Shown here piece by piece: positions 27,076 to 37,000 of a stretch of 64,000 nt of DNA. Each line of letters begins with the position of its first letter. Position 1 is the stretch's first letter. The notes beneath the pieces were generated by a model. That model was not told the origin of the DNA and did not search any database. It saw nothing but the letters and a program-made list of their open reading frames with translations. The DNA is from Fredinandcohnia aciditolerans. Its GTDB lineage: Bacteria; Bacillota; Bacilli; Bacillales; Bacillaceae_L. The position numbers were made by a program, and so were the translations under genes. The stretch lies in contig QGHH01000019.1 in the NCBI GenBank assembly GCA_003640645.1, positions 1 through 64,000 on the forward strand, given 5' to 3'.

Positions 27076-27786
27076 CTAAATATTTGGCCCGTAAACACGG
27101 CTTTCAATTGATTTGGATTCACCGTTTAGTCGTTTTGCTAATGTTTCTTTCCAATTCGCTGCAAGGTATTTGCAGGCTTCAAGTTTGGCTGCTGCATCCA
27201 TATCATCTTTCCTTTCATGCATGACTTCATTGCAACTAGCAATGGTCCATTCAGGGTATGGGCGTTCTTTTAACTTAATTTTATCTTGTTCTTTAACAAT
27301 GCCTTCTTTGATAACGCGGAAGTACCATCCGGTTCGACCACTTTTTTGAATTCGTAGTGCAAAATCTAGTATTTTAAAGCGACGGGCAGGCTTCCAGCAC
27401 GGCTGACGTGGTTGTGAAACTTGAACCAAAGCCTCACCAACCTCATAAATATCCCCGATGCAAACATTGAATTCATCAAGACCCACAATTGAGAAATTTT
27501 CTCCCATTGCTCCTGCGACAATTTGATCATTATTTAATTCACTTTGCCATTTTTCATAATGGATTGCTGCATAGGAAAGAACGGCTTTTTCAGGTCCGCC
27601 GTGATTTTTTAAATCAGCTTGACCATCCCCGGTTAGACCTTCTTTACCAAGCATTACCGGATAATGAATGGGCTCTTTAAAAATACCACTTGTCCATTCT
27701 TTATCCATGAGCTTTTTCGCATTTGGGTCACCCATTGTTTTGGGTTTGCCAATAAATAATTGGTTTATGTATGGTTGGTTTTCCAT
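27076..27786 (-). CDS. MOSC domain protein (YiiM-like)
   Basis: A 236-residue protein with a MOSC domain (about 30-165) and a C-terminal three-helix (3-alpha) domain (about 170-225). The motif QPRQPCWKPARR holds the conserved Cys (about 132) that would bind molybdenum cofactor. Homologue E. coli YiiM reduces N-hydroxylated compounds; B. subtilis has a similar YflK. AGAGGTGAT lies before the ATG. It is divergent from the asparaginase gene and not in an operon. Confidence 0.85.
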   Translation of the reverse strand: MENQPYINQLFIGKPKTMGDPNAKKLMDKEWTSGIFKEPIHYPVMLGKEGLTGDGQADLKNHGGPEKAVLSYAAIHYEKWQSELNNDQIVAGAMGENFSIVGLDEFNVCIGDIYEVGEALVQVSQPRQPCWKPARRFKILDFALRIQKSGRTGWYFRVIKEGIVKEQDKIKLKERPYPEWTIASCNEVMHERKDDMDAAAKLEACKYLAANWKETLAKRLNGESKSIESRVYGPNI

Positions 27787-27976
27787 TTCGCTATCACCTC
27801 TGGTTTTAGTTTACCATGGTTGAAGAGAGGAATCTGTCCAATTATGGCTTAAAGTGTTGGATACTGAAGAGATATTTACTACTTTCTTTTAATTCAAACT
27901 ATTGAAACGGATAGAGGGGCGCTATACTATTAAATTAATAGTTTCTAATGGTTGTTTTAAATTGAGGAGGGTAACC

Positions 27977-28954
27977 ATGGATAAGAAAAGAATCATTATG
28001 TTAAGTACAGGAGGGACAATTGCCAGTAAACGAAATCCAGTAACGGGGCTATTAACAGCGGGTGTGATGTCTGGTGAAGAACTATCTGAAATGTGTGATC
28101 TCCCTTCATATATAGATGTTGATGTGCTGTCTGTCTTTCAAATACCTAGTAATCATATGACCTTTGGTCATTTAATTACCTTGAAGGAAAAAATTGAAGA
28201 AGTCTTTGAAAATCCAGATATAGATGGAGTCGTAGTCACTCATGGGACTGATACATTAGAAGAAACGGCATATTTCTTAGATTTAGTTATTGCTGATGAA
28301 AGGCCTATTGTGATCACTGGATCACAGCGGGGGCCTCAAGTGAATGGAACGGATGCTTTTGTTAACTTGCGCCAATCCATTCTTTTAGCTGCATATCCAG
28401 AATGTAGGGGTCTTGGAACGGTTGCTTTATTTAATGAGAGAATATTCTCCGGGCGATACATCAAGAAAAAACATGCATCAAACGTAGATGGATTTACGTC
28501 TTTTGGCTTCGGTTACCTAGGAATTGTGGATCAAGATACAATCTTTATTTATCAAAAACCTGTAAAACGAGAAACATATACTTTGAAAACCTCATTACCT
28601 TCTGTTGAGCTCGTAAAAACCTCGCTTGGCTCGGATGGTAAATTTATAGATTGTGCGGCTGATCATGGGGCTAAAGGAATTATTGTAGAAGCTCCTGGTA
28701 GAGGTCATGCACCACCATATATCCTAGAAAGTGTAAAAAGGGCGGTTGAAAAAGGAATATATGTCCTTCTCACAACAAGTGCTGAGGAAGGGGAAGTAAA
28801 GACGGTTTACGACTTCCCAGGAAGTGCCTGGTCCTTACAAAATACGGGGGTCCTTTTAGCTGGTGATTATGACAGCAAAAAGGCACGAATTAAATTAGCA
28901 GTTCTGATAGCTGCGGGCGTTAAAGAAATAAGTGAAGGTCATTTTCATCATTAA
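27977..28954 (+). CDS. L-asparaginase
   Basis: Hydrolyses asparagine to aspartate and ammonia. It has 325 residues. The first active-site threonine lies in LSTGGTIASKRNP (about residue 13) and the second in VVTHGTDTLEETA (about 90), both diagnostic for bacterial asparaginases. No signal peptide is present, so it is cytoplasmic. GAGGAGGG lies just upstream of the ATG at 27977; a longer frame from 27902 has no SD. It may correspond to B. subtilis ansA, but the usual ansB (aspartase) neighbour is missing. Confidence 0.92.
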   Translation: MDKKRIIMLSTGGTIASKRNPVTGLLTAGVMSGEELSEMCDLPSYIDVDVLSVFQIPSNHMTFGHLITLKEKIEEVFENPDIDGVVVTHGTDTLEETAYFLDLVIADERPIVITGSQRGPQVNGTDAFVNLRQSILLAAYPECRGLGTVALFNERIFSGRYIKKKHASNVDGFTSFGFGYLGIVDQDTIFIYQKPVKRETYTLKTSLPSVELVKTSLGSDGKFIDCAADHGAKGIIVEAPGRGHAPPYILESVKRAVEKGIYVLLTTSAEEGEVKTVYDFPGSAWSLQNTGVLLAGDYDSKKARIKLAVLIAAGVKEISEGHFHH

Positions 28955-28965
28955 ATTCTTAGAAG

Positions 28966-29022
28966 AGGATAGGTTCATTTGTAATTTGTGAAATTTGCAA
29001 AGACGGTGGACCTGTCCTTTTT
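28966..29022 (+). terminator. Terminator of the asparaginase gene
   Basis: AGGATAGGT pairs with ACCTGTCCT across a loop of about 35 bases and is followed by T residues. The long loop makes this call tentative. Confidence 0.45.
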
Positions 29023-29051
29023 GTCGGTTTTAGTAGTAGTTTGTAACATTT

Positions 29052-29080
29052 TGGGACGAGGGACCTGTCCCCCTGTCCCA
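29052..29080. repeat. GGGAC-rich palindromic repeat, copy 1
   Basis: TGGGACGAGGGAC-CT-GTCCCCCTGTCCCA is a near-perfect palindrome. Two related copies occur at 45196-45224 and 45242-45270. Confidence 0.7.
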
Positions 29081-29207
29081 CTAACTGGCAAATTATTGGC
29101 TCAGGCATGTTTTAAACGGATAGAAGGTGGTTTGATGTGATTAGCTCGGTTTGGTAGCGTTTACACTCACTAATTGAATCATATGCATATGACTTTCCGA
29201 GATACCC

Positions 29208-29235
29208 TTGATAATGGTTTTTAAGATGTTACGAT
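29208..29235 (+). promoter_or_regulatory. Promoter of proI
   Basis: TTGATA, a 16-bp spacer and TACGAT lie 40 bp before the start codon. No T-box motif (GGGTGGNACCGCG) was found in front of proI or proB, although B. subtilis uses one for proline genes. A weak cre-like TGGTAGCGTTTACA sits at 29152-29165. Confidence 0.55.
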
Positions 29236-29274
29236 AAATACATTCTTAAATTTTTACCACAAGGGAGACATTTG

Positions 29275-30129
29275 ATGTTACATGAAAAAACAATCGCCTT
29301 TATAGGGGCAGGTTCTATGGCAGAGGCAATGATTTCAGGAATTGTTGCGGCTAGAAAAGTTCCTTCGAATCAGATTTTTGTTACCAACCGTTCGAATACA
29401 GCACGACTACAACAGCTTGAAGAAAATTATTATATTAAAGGTTTAACAAGCAAACATCTAAACCTACAAAATATCGATATAATCGTCCTCGCAATGAAAC
29501 CTAAAGATGCAGAAGTTGCACTACAGTCCATCAAAGATTCACTTCAACCAAACCAACTCGTTTTATCCGTACTAGCGGGTATTACCACAACTTACATGGA
29601 GCAGCATTTACCAGCGGGACAACAGGTGATTCGTGTGATGCCGAATACCTCTAGCATGATTGGAGAGTCTGCAACAGCCATTTCGGCCGGTTCCTCGACT
29701 ACTACGGAAAATATGATACTAGCTAAAGACCTGCTTGAATCGATTGGAGAAGTTTACGAGATTCCAGAGGACCAAATGGATGTGTTTACAGGAGTAGCGG
29801 GTAGTGGACCTGCCTATATTTATTACCTAATGGAGCATATGGAAGCAACAGTGAAAAAAGCAGGATTACAAGAAAAAGTGACAAGAGAAATTATTGCTCA
29901 AACAATTGTAGGGGCAGCAAAAATGATCCAGCAACAGAATGAGACACCGACCACATTACGGGAAAATGTGACTTCCCCAAATGGAACAACAGCTGCAGGG
30001 TTAGCAGCTCTGGAAAACAACGGTGCCGGTATGGCGATCTCACAAGCTATTAAACATGCGGCAAAGCGTTCCAAGGAAATCAGTTCACAGCTTGAAGGCA
30101 CTACTGAGAAAAAAGTTCAAGCTGTTTAA
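29275..30129 (+). CDS. proI: Pyrroline-5-carboxylate reductase
   Basis: Last enzyme of proline synthesis, which reduces pyrroline-5-carboxylate with NAD(P)H. The 284-residue protein has the N-terminal nucleotide loop FIGAGSMAEAM, the central VLAMKPKDA and VIRVMPNTSSMIG, and the signature GSGPAYIYYLMEHM...TSPNGTTAAGLAALE. AAGGGAG is 7 bases before the ATG at 29275; a TTG directly before it is less likely. It precedes proB and proA but is separated from them by a MITE-like element. Named proI by position and similarity to the anabolic enzyme; proC-type naming is equally acceptable. Confidence 0.92.
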   Translation: MLHEKTIAFIGAGSMAEAMISGIVAARKVPSNQIFVTNRSNTARLQQLEENYYIKGLTSKHLNLQNIDIIVLAMKPKDAEVALQSIKDSLQPNQLVLSVLAGITTTYMEQHLPAGQQVIRVMPNTSSMIGESATAISAGSSTTTENMILAKDLLESIGEVYEIPEDQMDVFTGVAGSGPAYIYYLMEHMEATVKKAGLQEKVTREIIAQTIVGAAKMIQQQNETPTTLRENVTSPNGTTAAGLAALENNGAGMAISQAIKHAAKRSKEISSQLEGTTEKKVQAV

Positions 30130-30178
30130 CATAAGCATAAAACTCTTTTACGGGCGATAAGCGCTTGTAAAATAGCGG

Positions 30179-30456
30179 GTTCAAAATGGAGGGTAAAAAG
30201 GACCGCGTCGACAAAAATGCCACGTCCTGTGGCATTGTCGACACTAGCACATCCTGTGCGTCGAAATTTCAAGGCGGTGCATCTTTGAGTACCGGAGCGA
30301 GGTAACTGCTTGAGTTAACTCCCTTGCAGCCTTGCGCTGAGGAATTGACTTCGTGAATAGACTAGTAGACGCAAGCGCATAGCCTGGTTATTCACTCTAT
30401 TCTCAAAGCAATGTACGCAGAAATTTGAAGTGTCATTTTTGGCCGACTTTTTGAAC
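30179..30456 (+). mobile_element. MITE-like structured repeat, copy 2
   Basis: Shares with the copy at 6371-6570 the left end (GTTCAAAA, then GGAGGG and AAAAGGACCGCGTCGAC), the hairpin, the stretch CGAAATTTCAAGGCGG and the right end GGCCGACTTTTTGAAC. It is 278 bp long because its middle part (from about 30300 to 30410) is longer and different. The hairpin is TGCCAC-GTCCT-GTGGCA here and CGCCAC-GTCCT-GTGGCG in copy 1, so the pair is kept. It lies between proI and proB and has no reading frame. Confidence 0.75.
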
Positions 30457-30521
30457 ATCCTTTAAAAGTATTATCGTCCGGCAATCAAAAGCTAAAAACA
30501 AAACAGATAAGGATTGATCGG

Positions 30522-31643
30522 ATGTCCATAGAAAAAAGAGTCGTTATAAAGGTCGGAAGTAGCTCGTTAACGAGCCGTCATGGAGAAATTAGTAAGATAA
30601 AACTAGAAAAATTGACGAATGAAATTGCTGAGCTGAAGGATGCAGGGCACGAGGTAGTTCTAGTATCATCAGGGGCCGTCGCTGCTGGGTATAGAAAGCT
30701 CGGCTGTCTTAAACGCCCAGATTCATTGTCAGAAAAACAAGCAGCTGCATCGATTGGTCAAGGATTATTAATGGAGTCCTATTCTCATCTCTTTTTATCA
30801 CACGGCTATGTGGCTTCGCAAATTTTGATTTTAAGAAGCGACTTTTTGGATGAATCACGTTATCAAAACGTTCGCAACACGTTGAATGTTTTATTAGACC
30901 GGGGGATTATTCCAATCGTTAATGAAAATGACACGCTTTCGACAGAGCGTTTGAACTTTGGTGATAATGACACATTGGCGGCTAAAGTTGCTGGATTAGT
31001 GGATGCTGACCAACTGGTCATTTTATCTGATATAGATGGTTTATATGATAAAAACCCAACTGCACATGAGGATGCTAAGTTAATAGAGCAAGTGTCTGAA
31101 ATTACGGATGAAATCGAGAATGCTGCGGGTGGTTCTGGAAGTACTGTTGGTACAGGTGGCATGAAGTCTAAAATCGAAGCCGTGAAAATTGCAATGGCGT
31201 CTGGGATTTCAACCTTTTTAGGAAATGCAAATAAAGAAAATATCATCGTGGATGCCGTGGAAGAAAAGGCGACCGGTACGTATTTTAATTGTAAAAAATC
31301 TATGACAATACTTAATCAAAAGAAAAAGTGGATTGCCTTTCACTCAGGATCCAAGGGAGAAATAATCATCAATGCCGATGCAATAGAGAGAATTGTGGAG
31401 AATCGGAAGAGCTTGCGGCTAAAGGAGATTCTTCAAGTCGAGGGTAGGTTTGAAAAAGGCGCTGTTGTCCGTGTAGTGGATACGGGCGAAGAAGAAATTG
31501 CTAGAGGTTTGGTGAAAATCTCTTCAGATGAGTTAGAACGGATGCTACGGTCTCAAAGAGATCAAGTAATCGATTCTACTGTCATTATGGAAATGGGAGA
31601 TTTTGTTTGTCATATTGATGCACCGATTACAATTGGAGTTTGA
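30522..31643 (+). CDS. proB: Glutamate 5-kinase
   Basis: Phosphorylates glutamate in the first step of proline synthesis. It has 373 residues: an amino acid kinase domain (about 1-260) with VIKVGSSSLTS, VLVSSGAVAAG, NENDTLS, FGDNDTLAAKVA and GTGGMKSKIEA, then a PUA domain (about 280-365). AAGGA lies 8 bases before the ATG. It forms an operon with proA, with a 115-bp gap containing hairpins. The PUA-bearing form is normally feedback-inhibited by proline. Confidence 0.95.
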   Translation: MSIEKRVVIKVGSSSLTSRHGEISKIKLEKLTNEIAELKDAGHEVVLVSSGAVAAGYRKLGCLKRPDSLSEKQAAASIGQGLLMESYSHLFLSHGYVASQILILRSDFLDESRYQNVRNTLNVLLDRGIIPIVNENDTLSTERLNFGDNDTLAAKVAGLVDADQLVILSDIDGLYDKNPTAHEDAKLIEQVSEITDEIENAAGGSGSTVGTGGMKSKIEAVKIAMASGISTFLGNANKENIIVDAVEEKATGTYFNCKKSMTILNQKKKWIAFHSGSKGEIIINADAIERIVENRKSLRLKEILQVEGRFEKGAVVRVVDTGEEEIARGLVKISSDELERMLRSQRDQVIDSTVIMEMGDFVCHIDAPITIGV

Positions 31644-31731
31644 CTTATTCAGTAGGTAACCCGACTGAATAAGTTATAGCCTCCGGCGGATGCCACAGAT
31701 TTTTAGAGGTAGTTTTTCGAGCAGGCTCGAA
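31643..31731 (+). other. Intercistronic hairpins between proB and proA
   Basis: ACTTATTCAGT and ACTGAATAAGT form a perfect 11-bp inverted repeat (31643-31674) that starts in the proB stop codon and lacks a T run. Further on, GGC-GGAT-GCC (31685-31694) and TTCGAGC-AG-GCTCGAA (31716-31731) can fold. The proA SD follows at about 31746. Function unknown; mRNA stability or attenuation is possible. Confidence 0.55.
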
Positions 31732-31758
31732 GGCGCATTTGATTAAAGGAGGAATTAG

Positions 31759-33021
31759 GTGACTTTAGTAAAGGAAAATGTAGATATTAGAAATCAAGCA
31801 CGTGAAGCAAAAAAAGCTGCCAAACAAGTGAGTATTCTATCAACTGACGATAAAAATAGAGCATTGTATATAATAGCTGAACATTTGGAAGCAAGCTTTG
31901 AAACCATCTTAGAAGCTAATAAGGTTGATTTGCAAAAAGGTAAAGTGGCCAGATATACGCCAGCATTCATGGATCGGCTAACACTTTCAAAAGAACGTAT
32001 TTTTGATTTTGCAGAGGGGCTTCGACAGGTTGCTGCTTTGGAGGACCCGACAGACCAAGTCATCTCAGATTGGACATTAGAAAACGGCCTGCTGGTGAAA
32101 AAAGTAACGGTACCTTTGGGTGTTATCGGAATGATATATGAGGCACGACCAAATGTAACGGTTGATGCAACTGGGCTCGCGTTGAAATCAGGAAATGCAA
32201 TTATCTTAAAAGGCGGTTCATCAGCAATTCACACAAATAAAGCAATCGTAGAGGTTATTCAATATGCGCTAGAGCATACGATGATACCAAGGGAAGCTGT
32301 TCAATTTATTGCAAGTACGGATCGAGAAGCTACCGGGCAGCTATTTACGATGAAGGAATATATTGATGTCCTTATTCCACGCGGCGGGGCTTCTTTGATT
32401 CAAACGGTTGTTAAACAAGCGACAGTTCCTGTACTCGAAACAGGTGTTGGAAATTGCCATGTCTATATTGACTCTGAAGCTGATGTAAACAAAGCGTTAC
32501 CTATCCTTGTGAATGCAAAAACGGATCGCCCGGCTGTTTGTAATGCTGCGGAAACAGTCCTTATACATAAGGACTGGTTGCTAAAACATAAGGATGCGCT
32601 TGTGAAAACATTACAGGAACATTCTATTACAGTGCATGGGGATGAGCAGTCACTATCAATTATCCCAAATGCAATCCCCGCAGGTGAAGAGGATTGGGCA
32701 AATGAATACTTAAGTTTGGATATTGCGATGAAGATTGTTGAAGATGTGCACGAAGCAATTGACCATATTGAAAAATATGGGACAAAGCACTCAGAGGCAG
32801 TTATTACAGAAAATCAAGAAGTAGCAGATGTGTTCATGAAACTTGTCGACGCATCTTCTCTTTATCATAATGCTTCAACTCGATTTACAGATGGTGGAGT
32901 CCTAGGGTTTGGTGCTGAGATTGGCATATCAACTCAAAAGCTTCATGCACGTGGGCCGATGGGACTACCAGCACTAACAACAGTAAAATTCTTAATGACC
33001 GGAAATGGACAAATAAGATAA
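31759..33021 (+). CDS. proA: Glutamate-5-semialdehyde dehydrogenase
   Basis: Reduces glutamyl-5-phosphate to glutamate semialdehyde, the second step of proline synthesis. The 420-residue aldehyde dehydrogenase-like protein has IGMIYEARPNVTVDA, LKGGSSAIHTNKA, LIPRGGASLI, and the catalytic Cys in TDRPAVCNAAETVL (about residue 259). The C-terminal FTDGGVLGFGAEIGISTQKL is typical. The start is GTG 31759, preceded by AAAGGAGG. It is followed by a strong terminator, so proB-proA ends here. Confidence 0.95.
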   Translation: MTLVKENVDIRNQAREAKKAAKQVSILSTDDKNRALYIIAEHLEASFETILEANKVDLQKGKVARYTPAFMDRLTLSKERIFDFAEGLRQVAALEDPTDQVISDWTLENGLLVKKVTVPLGVIGMIYEARPNVTVDATGLALKSGNAIILKGGSSAIHTNKAIVEVIQYALEHTMIPREAVQFIASTDREATGQLFTMKEYIDVLIPRGGASLIQTVVKQATVPVLETGVGNCHVYIDSEADVNKALPILVNAKTDRPAVCNAAETVLIHKDWLLKHKDALVKTLQEHSITVHGDEQSLSIIPNAIPAGEEDWANEYLSLDIAMKIVEDVHEAIDHIEKYGTKHSEAVITENQEVADVFMKLVDASSLYHNASTRFTDGGVLGFGAEIGISTQKLHARGPMGLPALTTVKFLMTGNGQIR

Positions 33022-33027
33022 TAAAGA

Positions 33028-33064
33028 AACACGGCAGAATGAATAGGATTCTGCCGTGTTTTTT
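33028..33064 (+). terminator. Terminator of proB-proA
   Basis: AACACGGCAGAAT and ATTCTGCCGTGTT form a perfect 13-bp stem followed by T. It may also serve the converging tetR gene. Confidence 0.92.
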
Positions 33065-33080
33065 GGTGAAAGGGATAAAT

Positions 33081-33908
33081 TTATTGTTTCTTAAAATGGG
33101 AACTGAGTATGTGTGAGATCCATTTACAATGTGGATTGTTCCGAACGTTTAACAAGAGTCCGTTTATAATCGCAGGGCTATATGTTCGTTTATTCACCTG
33201 TTCTTGCAAGAGCAGCAGGGATTCCTTTTCAATTGAATCTTCCATTTCTTTTACTTTCTCCTCAAGTAACGAAATCAATTGTTCCTTTGTGATCTCACCC
33301 TGTCCGGATGATTCCATAAGTTCTTTTTTTAGAAAAGGAAGGGTCATGCCATGAGCTAATAAATCTGTTTTTTCCACTAGGGACTGACAAAGGAGGTCAA
33401 TATCCAGTGGAACAAGCTGATACAGAAAGAGCTCCGAATACATTCTCATAAAACCTTTTATACTATAGAGTAGATCATATTTTATATGCTCTGCTTTTTC
33501 TCCATAAATGCGGTCAATCATCAAAAGAATCACTGTATTACCTAGTTTGTCATAATAATGCATTTTAAGAATTAATTTTTCGTTAAGAGACTGGGTATAC
33601 TCTTTCATTAAGATATTCGCAAAATGTGAGTGTTCTTTAAATGATTGGAAGCTTACATAATAATATTCAAACAGAAGATTTTCTGTATCTTTTTTGTTTC
33701 TGACTAAATGGTCAATATTAGCAAAAATTTGTTCCATAAACTGGTCGATAAGGGCGATGATTAATTCATCTTTTGACTTGAAAGAGAGGTAGAAAGCTCC
33801 CTTTGAAATCCCACACTGATCAGTTATTTGCTGTACGGATGTTGCCTCAAAACCTTGCTTTGCGAAAAGCTCTAGCGCCTTTTCCATTATTAGTTGTTTT
33901 TTCACCAT
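33081..33908 (-). CDS. TetR family regulator (YerO-like)
   Basis: DNA-binding repressor of 275 residues, long for the family. The N-terminal helix-turn-helix is ALELFAKQGFEATSVQQIT followed by ISKGAFYLSFKSKDELI (about 10-50). The C-terminal two thirds is a helical ligand domain. GGGAGAG precedes the ATG. It is divergent from the SwrC-like pump gene, the same arrangement as yerO-yerP in B. subtilis. An 18-bp palindrome lies inside the pump promoter and is the likely operator. The inducer is unknown. Confidence 0.88.
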   Translation of the reverse strand: MVKKQLIMEKALELFAKQGFEATSVQQITDQCGISKGAFYLSFKSKDELIIALIDQFMEQIFANIDHLVRNKKDTENLLFEYYYVSFQSFKEHSHFANILMKEYTQSLNEKLILKMHYYDKLGNTVILLMIDRIYGEKAEHIKYDLLYSIKGFMRMYSELFLYQLVPLDIDLLCQSLVEKTDLLAHGMTLPFLKKELMESSGQGEITKEQLISLLEEKVKEMEDSIEKESLLLLQEQVNKRTYSPAIINGLLLNVRNNPHCKWISHILSSHFKKQ

Positions 33909-33935
33909 TTCGTGGTTCTCTCCCGTTTTCTTTCA

Positions 33936-33964
33936 TTGACAAATGACTGATTGGTCATTATTAT
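33936..33964 (+). promoter_or_regulatory. swrC promoter with TetR operator in the spacer
   Basis: TTGACA, a 17-bp spacer and TATTAT form a near-consensus promoter. The palindrome AATGAC-TGATTG-GTCATT (33942-33959) fills the spacer, so a bound TetR dimer would block RNA polymerase. A start at about 33971 supports translation from the GTG at 34007 rather than from ATG 33971. Confidence 0.8.
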
Positions 33965-34006
33965 AAATAAATGGGTTTAATAAGTCAATCTAGGGTAGGT
34001 GTAAGT

Positions 34007-37000
34007 GTGAGAGGTATAGCCAACTTTGTATTAAAAAACAAACTAGCAGTTTGGTTATTAACAATTATTATAACGGTATCTGGAATTTATTCAGGTACAC
34101 AAATGAAGACAGAAACGATTCCTGATATATCCATTCCGTTCCTAATGGTTATGGATGTATATCCTGGTGCAACTCCCGAACAGGTGATGGAAGATGTCTC
34201 AATGCCAATTGAAAAAGCGGTCGAGGGACTTGATGGGGTTAAATCCGTTTATTCCAATTCTTATTCGAACATGGCTAATATTCAAGTTGAATATGAGTAT
34301 GGCGAGGATATGGACGAGGCAAAGCGTGCCCTTCAATCTGCGTTAGACGCAGTTACATTGCCAGAAGCTGCACAAGAGCCTGTTATTACAGCCATTAGCA
34401 TGAATATGATGCCGGTTGTGGCATTAAGTGTAAGTAGTAAAACAGAAGATATTGTGGAATTAACATCAACAGTTGAAGATGTTTTACTTCCAAAGATTGA
34501 AAAGCTTGATGGGGTTGGTTCGGCAACGATCACAGGTCAGCATATTGAAGAAGTACAACTTACTTATAATACTGAAAAAATGGCTGAGCTTGACTTAACA
34601 GAGGACTCAGTCAAACAGATGATTCAAGCAAGTGATATGTCAGTATCACTGGGACTTTTTGAATTTAAAGAAGGTGAACAAGCTGTTGCGATTGACGGAA
34701 AGTTCATGACAGCAGATGAGTTAAAGGAAATGTTAATTCCTGTTACACCTACTGAAAATAATCCACAGCCATTCGTGAAGCTTAGTGATATTGCTACAAT
34801 TGAAGAAGTTGGACGCGTTCAATCCGTATCTCGTACGAACGGAAAAGACGCTATTGCCATTCAAATTGTTAAAGAGCAACGAGCAAACACAGTGGATGTG
34901 GTAAATGAAGTAAAGGATCTTATTGAAGACGAGCAGGAAAGAATTGAAGGTCTCGTTATCGATGTTTCACTAGACCAAGGAGAGCCAATTGAAAAATCAG
35001 TTGCAACAATGGTAGAAAAAGCACTATTTGGTGGTTTAATCGCGGTCTTAATAATTCTACTATTCCTTCGTAATTTTAGATCAACAATTATTTCAATTGT
35101 ATCCATTCCGGTTTCTATTTTTATGGCATTAATGTTACTGAAGTGGATGGATATTACATTGAACTTAATGACACTAGGAGCAGTTACGGTTGCAATCGGA
35201 CGTGTAATTGATGACTCCATTGTCGTTGTTGAAAATATTTATCGAAGACTACATTTAAAAGAAGAAAAGCTAAATGGCCGTGCCTTAATTCGTGAAGCAA
35301 CACTTGAAATGTTCAAGCCAATCCTTTCCTCCACGTTAGTTACGGTTGCAGTATTTGCACCGTTAATTTTTGTAGGTGGTATGGTTGGAGAATTGTTCAT
35401 GCCGTTCGCATTAACAATGACTTTTGCTTTAGGTGCTTCTTTGTTAGTTGCGATTACAATCGTTCCTGCTTTATCACATACTTTGTTTAAGAAACAGCTC
35501 TATGTTGAAAAAACAGAGTCAAAGCATAAAGAAGTAGGTAAGCTTGCAAATTGGTATAAAGGTATTTTAAATTGGTCGCTAAATCATAAAATTATTGTGT
35601 CAGTACTGTCAATATTATTATTAGTCGGTAGCTTAGCATTAACACCGCTTATTGGTTTTAGTTTTATGGGTAGTGAAGAAGAAAAGGTCATGTATCTAAC
35701 TTACACGCCAGGAACTGGTGAGTTAAAAGATGAAACCTTGGATAATGTTGCAACAGTTGAAGAAGAGTTATTAAAACGAGAAGATATTGATATTCTTCAG
35801 GTTTCTGTAACAGAAAGCGGCGACCCAATGGCCGCAATGATGGGAGGCGGCGGTGACGGTGCGCTCATGTACCTCATTTTCGATCCGGAAATGGAAAACT
35901 TCCCTGAAGTCCGCGAAGAAGTTGAAGAATACGTGTTTAATATTGGCCAATCGGGTGAGTGGAAGAGCCAGAATTTCTCTTCTATGTCAATGAGCACAAA
36001 TGAAGTTAGTTATACATTATATAGTGAAGATTTAGATAAGCTTTATGATGCAGTTGATATGGTTGAAGGTGTCATGAATGATGCAGACGGTTTAGAGGAT
36101 GTATCCTCAAGTGCTGAGGATGCATATGTAGAGTACACATTCAATGTTGAGCAGGATGAATTATTACAATATGGACTTACAACTGGCCAAATTGTAATGA
36201 TGCTAAATCCAGACCGCTCACAAGAGGTTATCACAACTGTTGAAAAAGATGGAAATACATTAGAAGTTATTGTTCAGCAGGAAGAAGTAGCTACACCAGA
36301 ATCAATAGATGATCTTCTTGCAACTCAAGTACCAACAGCATTGGGTACAACTATGCCTCTATCTGATTTAGTAACGGTTAAAGAAGGTACTACCTTAAAT
36401 ACACTTGCTCGTAGTAAAGGTGAGTACTATGCTTCCGTTTCAGGATCCATTATTGGGGATGATATTTCAAAAGTAACAGCTAAGGTTGGAGAAAAAGTTG
36501 AAGAACTAGACCTTCCAAAAGGAGTAACACTTGATATTGCTGGTGTTCAAGCAGATATGGTTGAAACATTTACTCAACTAGGCCTTGCAATGCTCGCAGC
36601 AATTGCAATTGTTTACTTCATCCTTGTTGTGACATTTGGTGAAGGAGTTGCACCATTTGCAATTCTGTTCTCCCTACCATTTGCAATTATTGGTTCGTTT
36701 GTTGGATTATTGATTGCAGACGAAACGATTTCGGTATCGGTAATGATGGGTCTGTTGATGTTGATCGGTATAGTGGTTACAAACGCCATCGTTTTAGTAG
36801 ACCGAATCATTCATATGGAACGTGATGGACTAACAATGCGTGAAGCTGTTCTTGAGGCTGGTGCCACACGTTTACGTCCAATCTTAATGACGGCAATTGC
36901 CACAATGGGTGCGTTGATCCCGTTATTATTTGGCGAAGGTGGCGGAGGTTTAATTTCGAAAGGACTAGGTATCACCGTTATCGGTGGACTCGCAAGTTCA

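Noticed and set aside
29100-29274. T-box leader for the proline genes
   Set aside because: The GGGTGGNACCGCG core and a terminator/antiterminator pair are not present, although B. subtilis uses a T-box for proline genes.
34333-36810. Minus-strand frames inside swrC
   Set aside because: Serine/threonine-rich shadows of a conserved RND pump; no SD and no family features.
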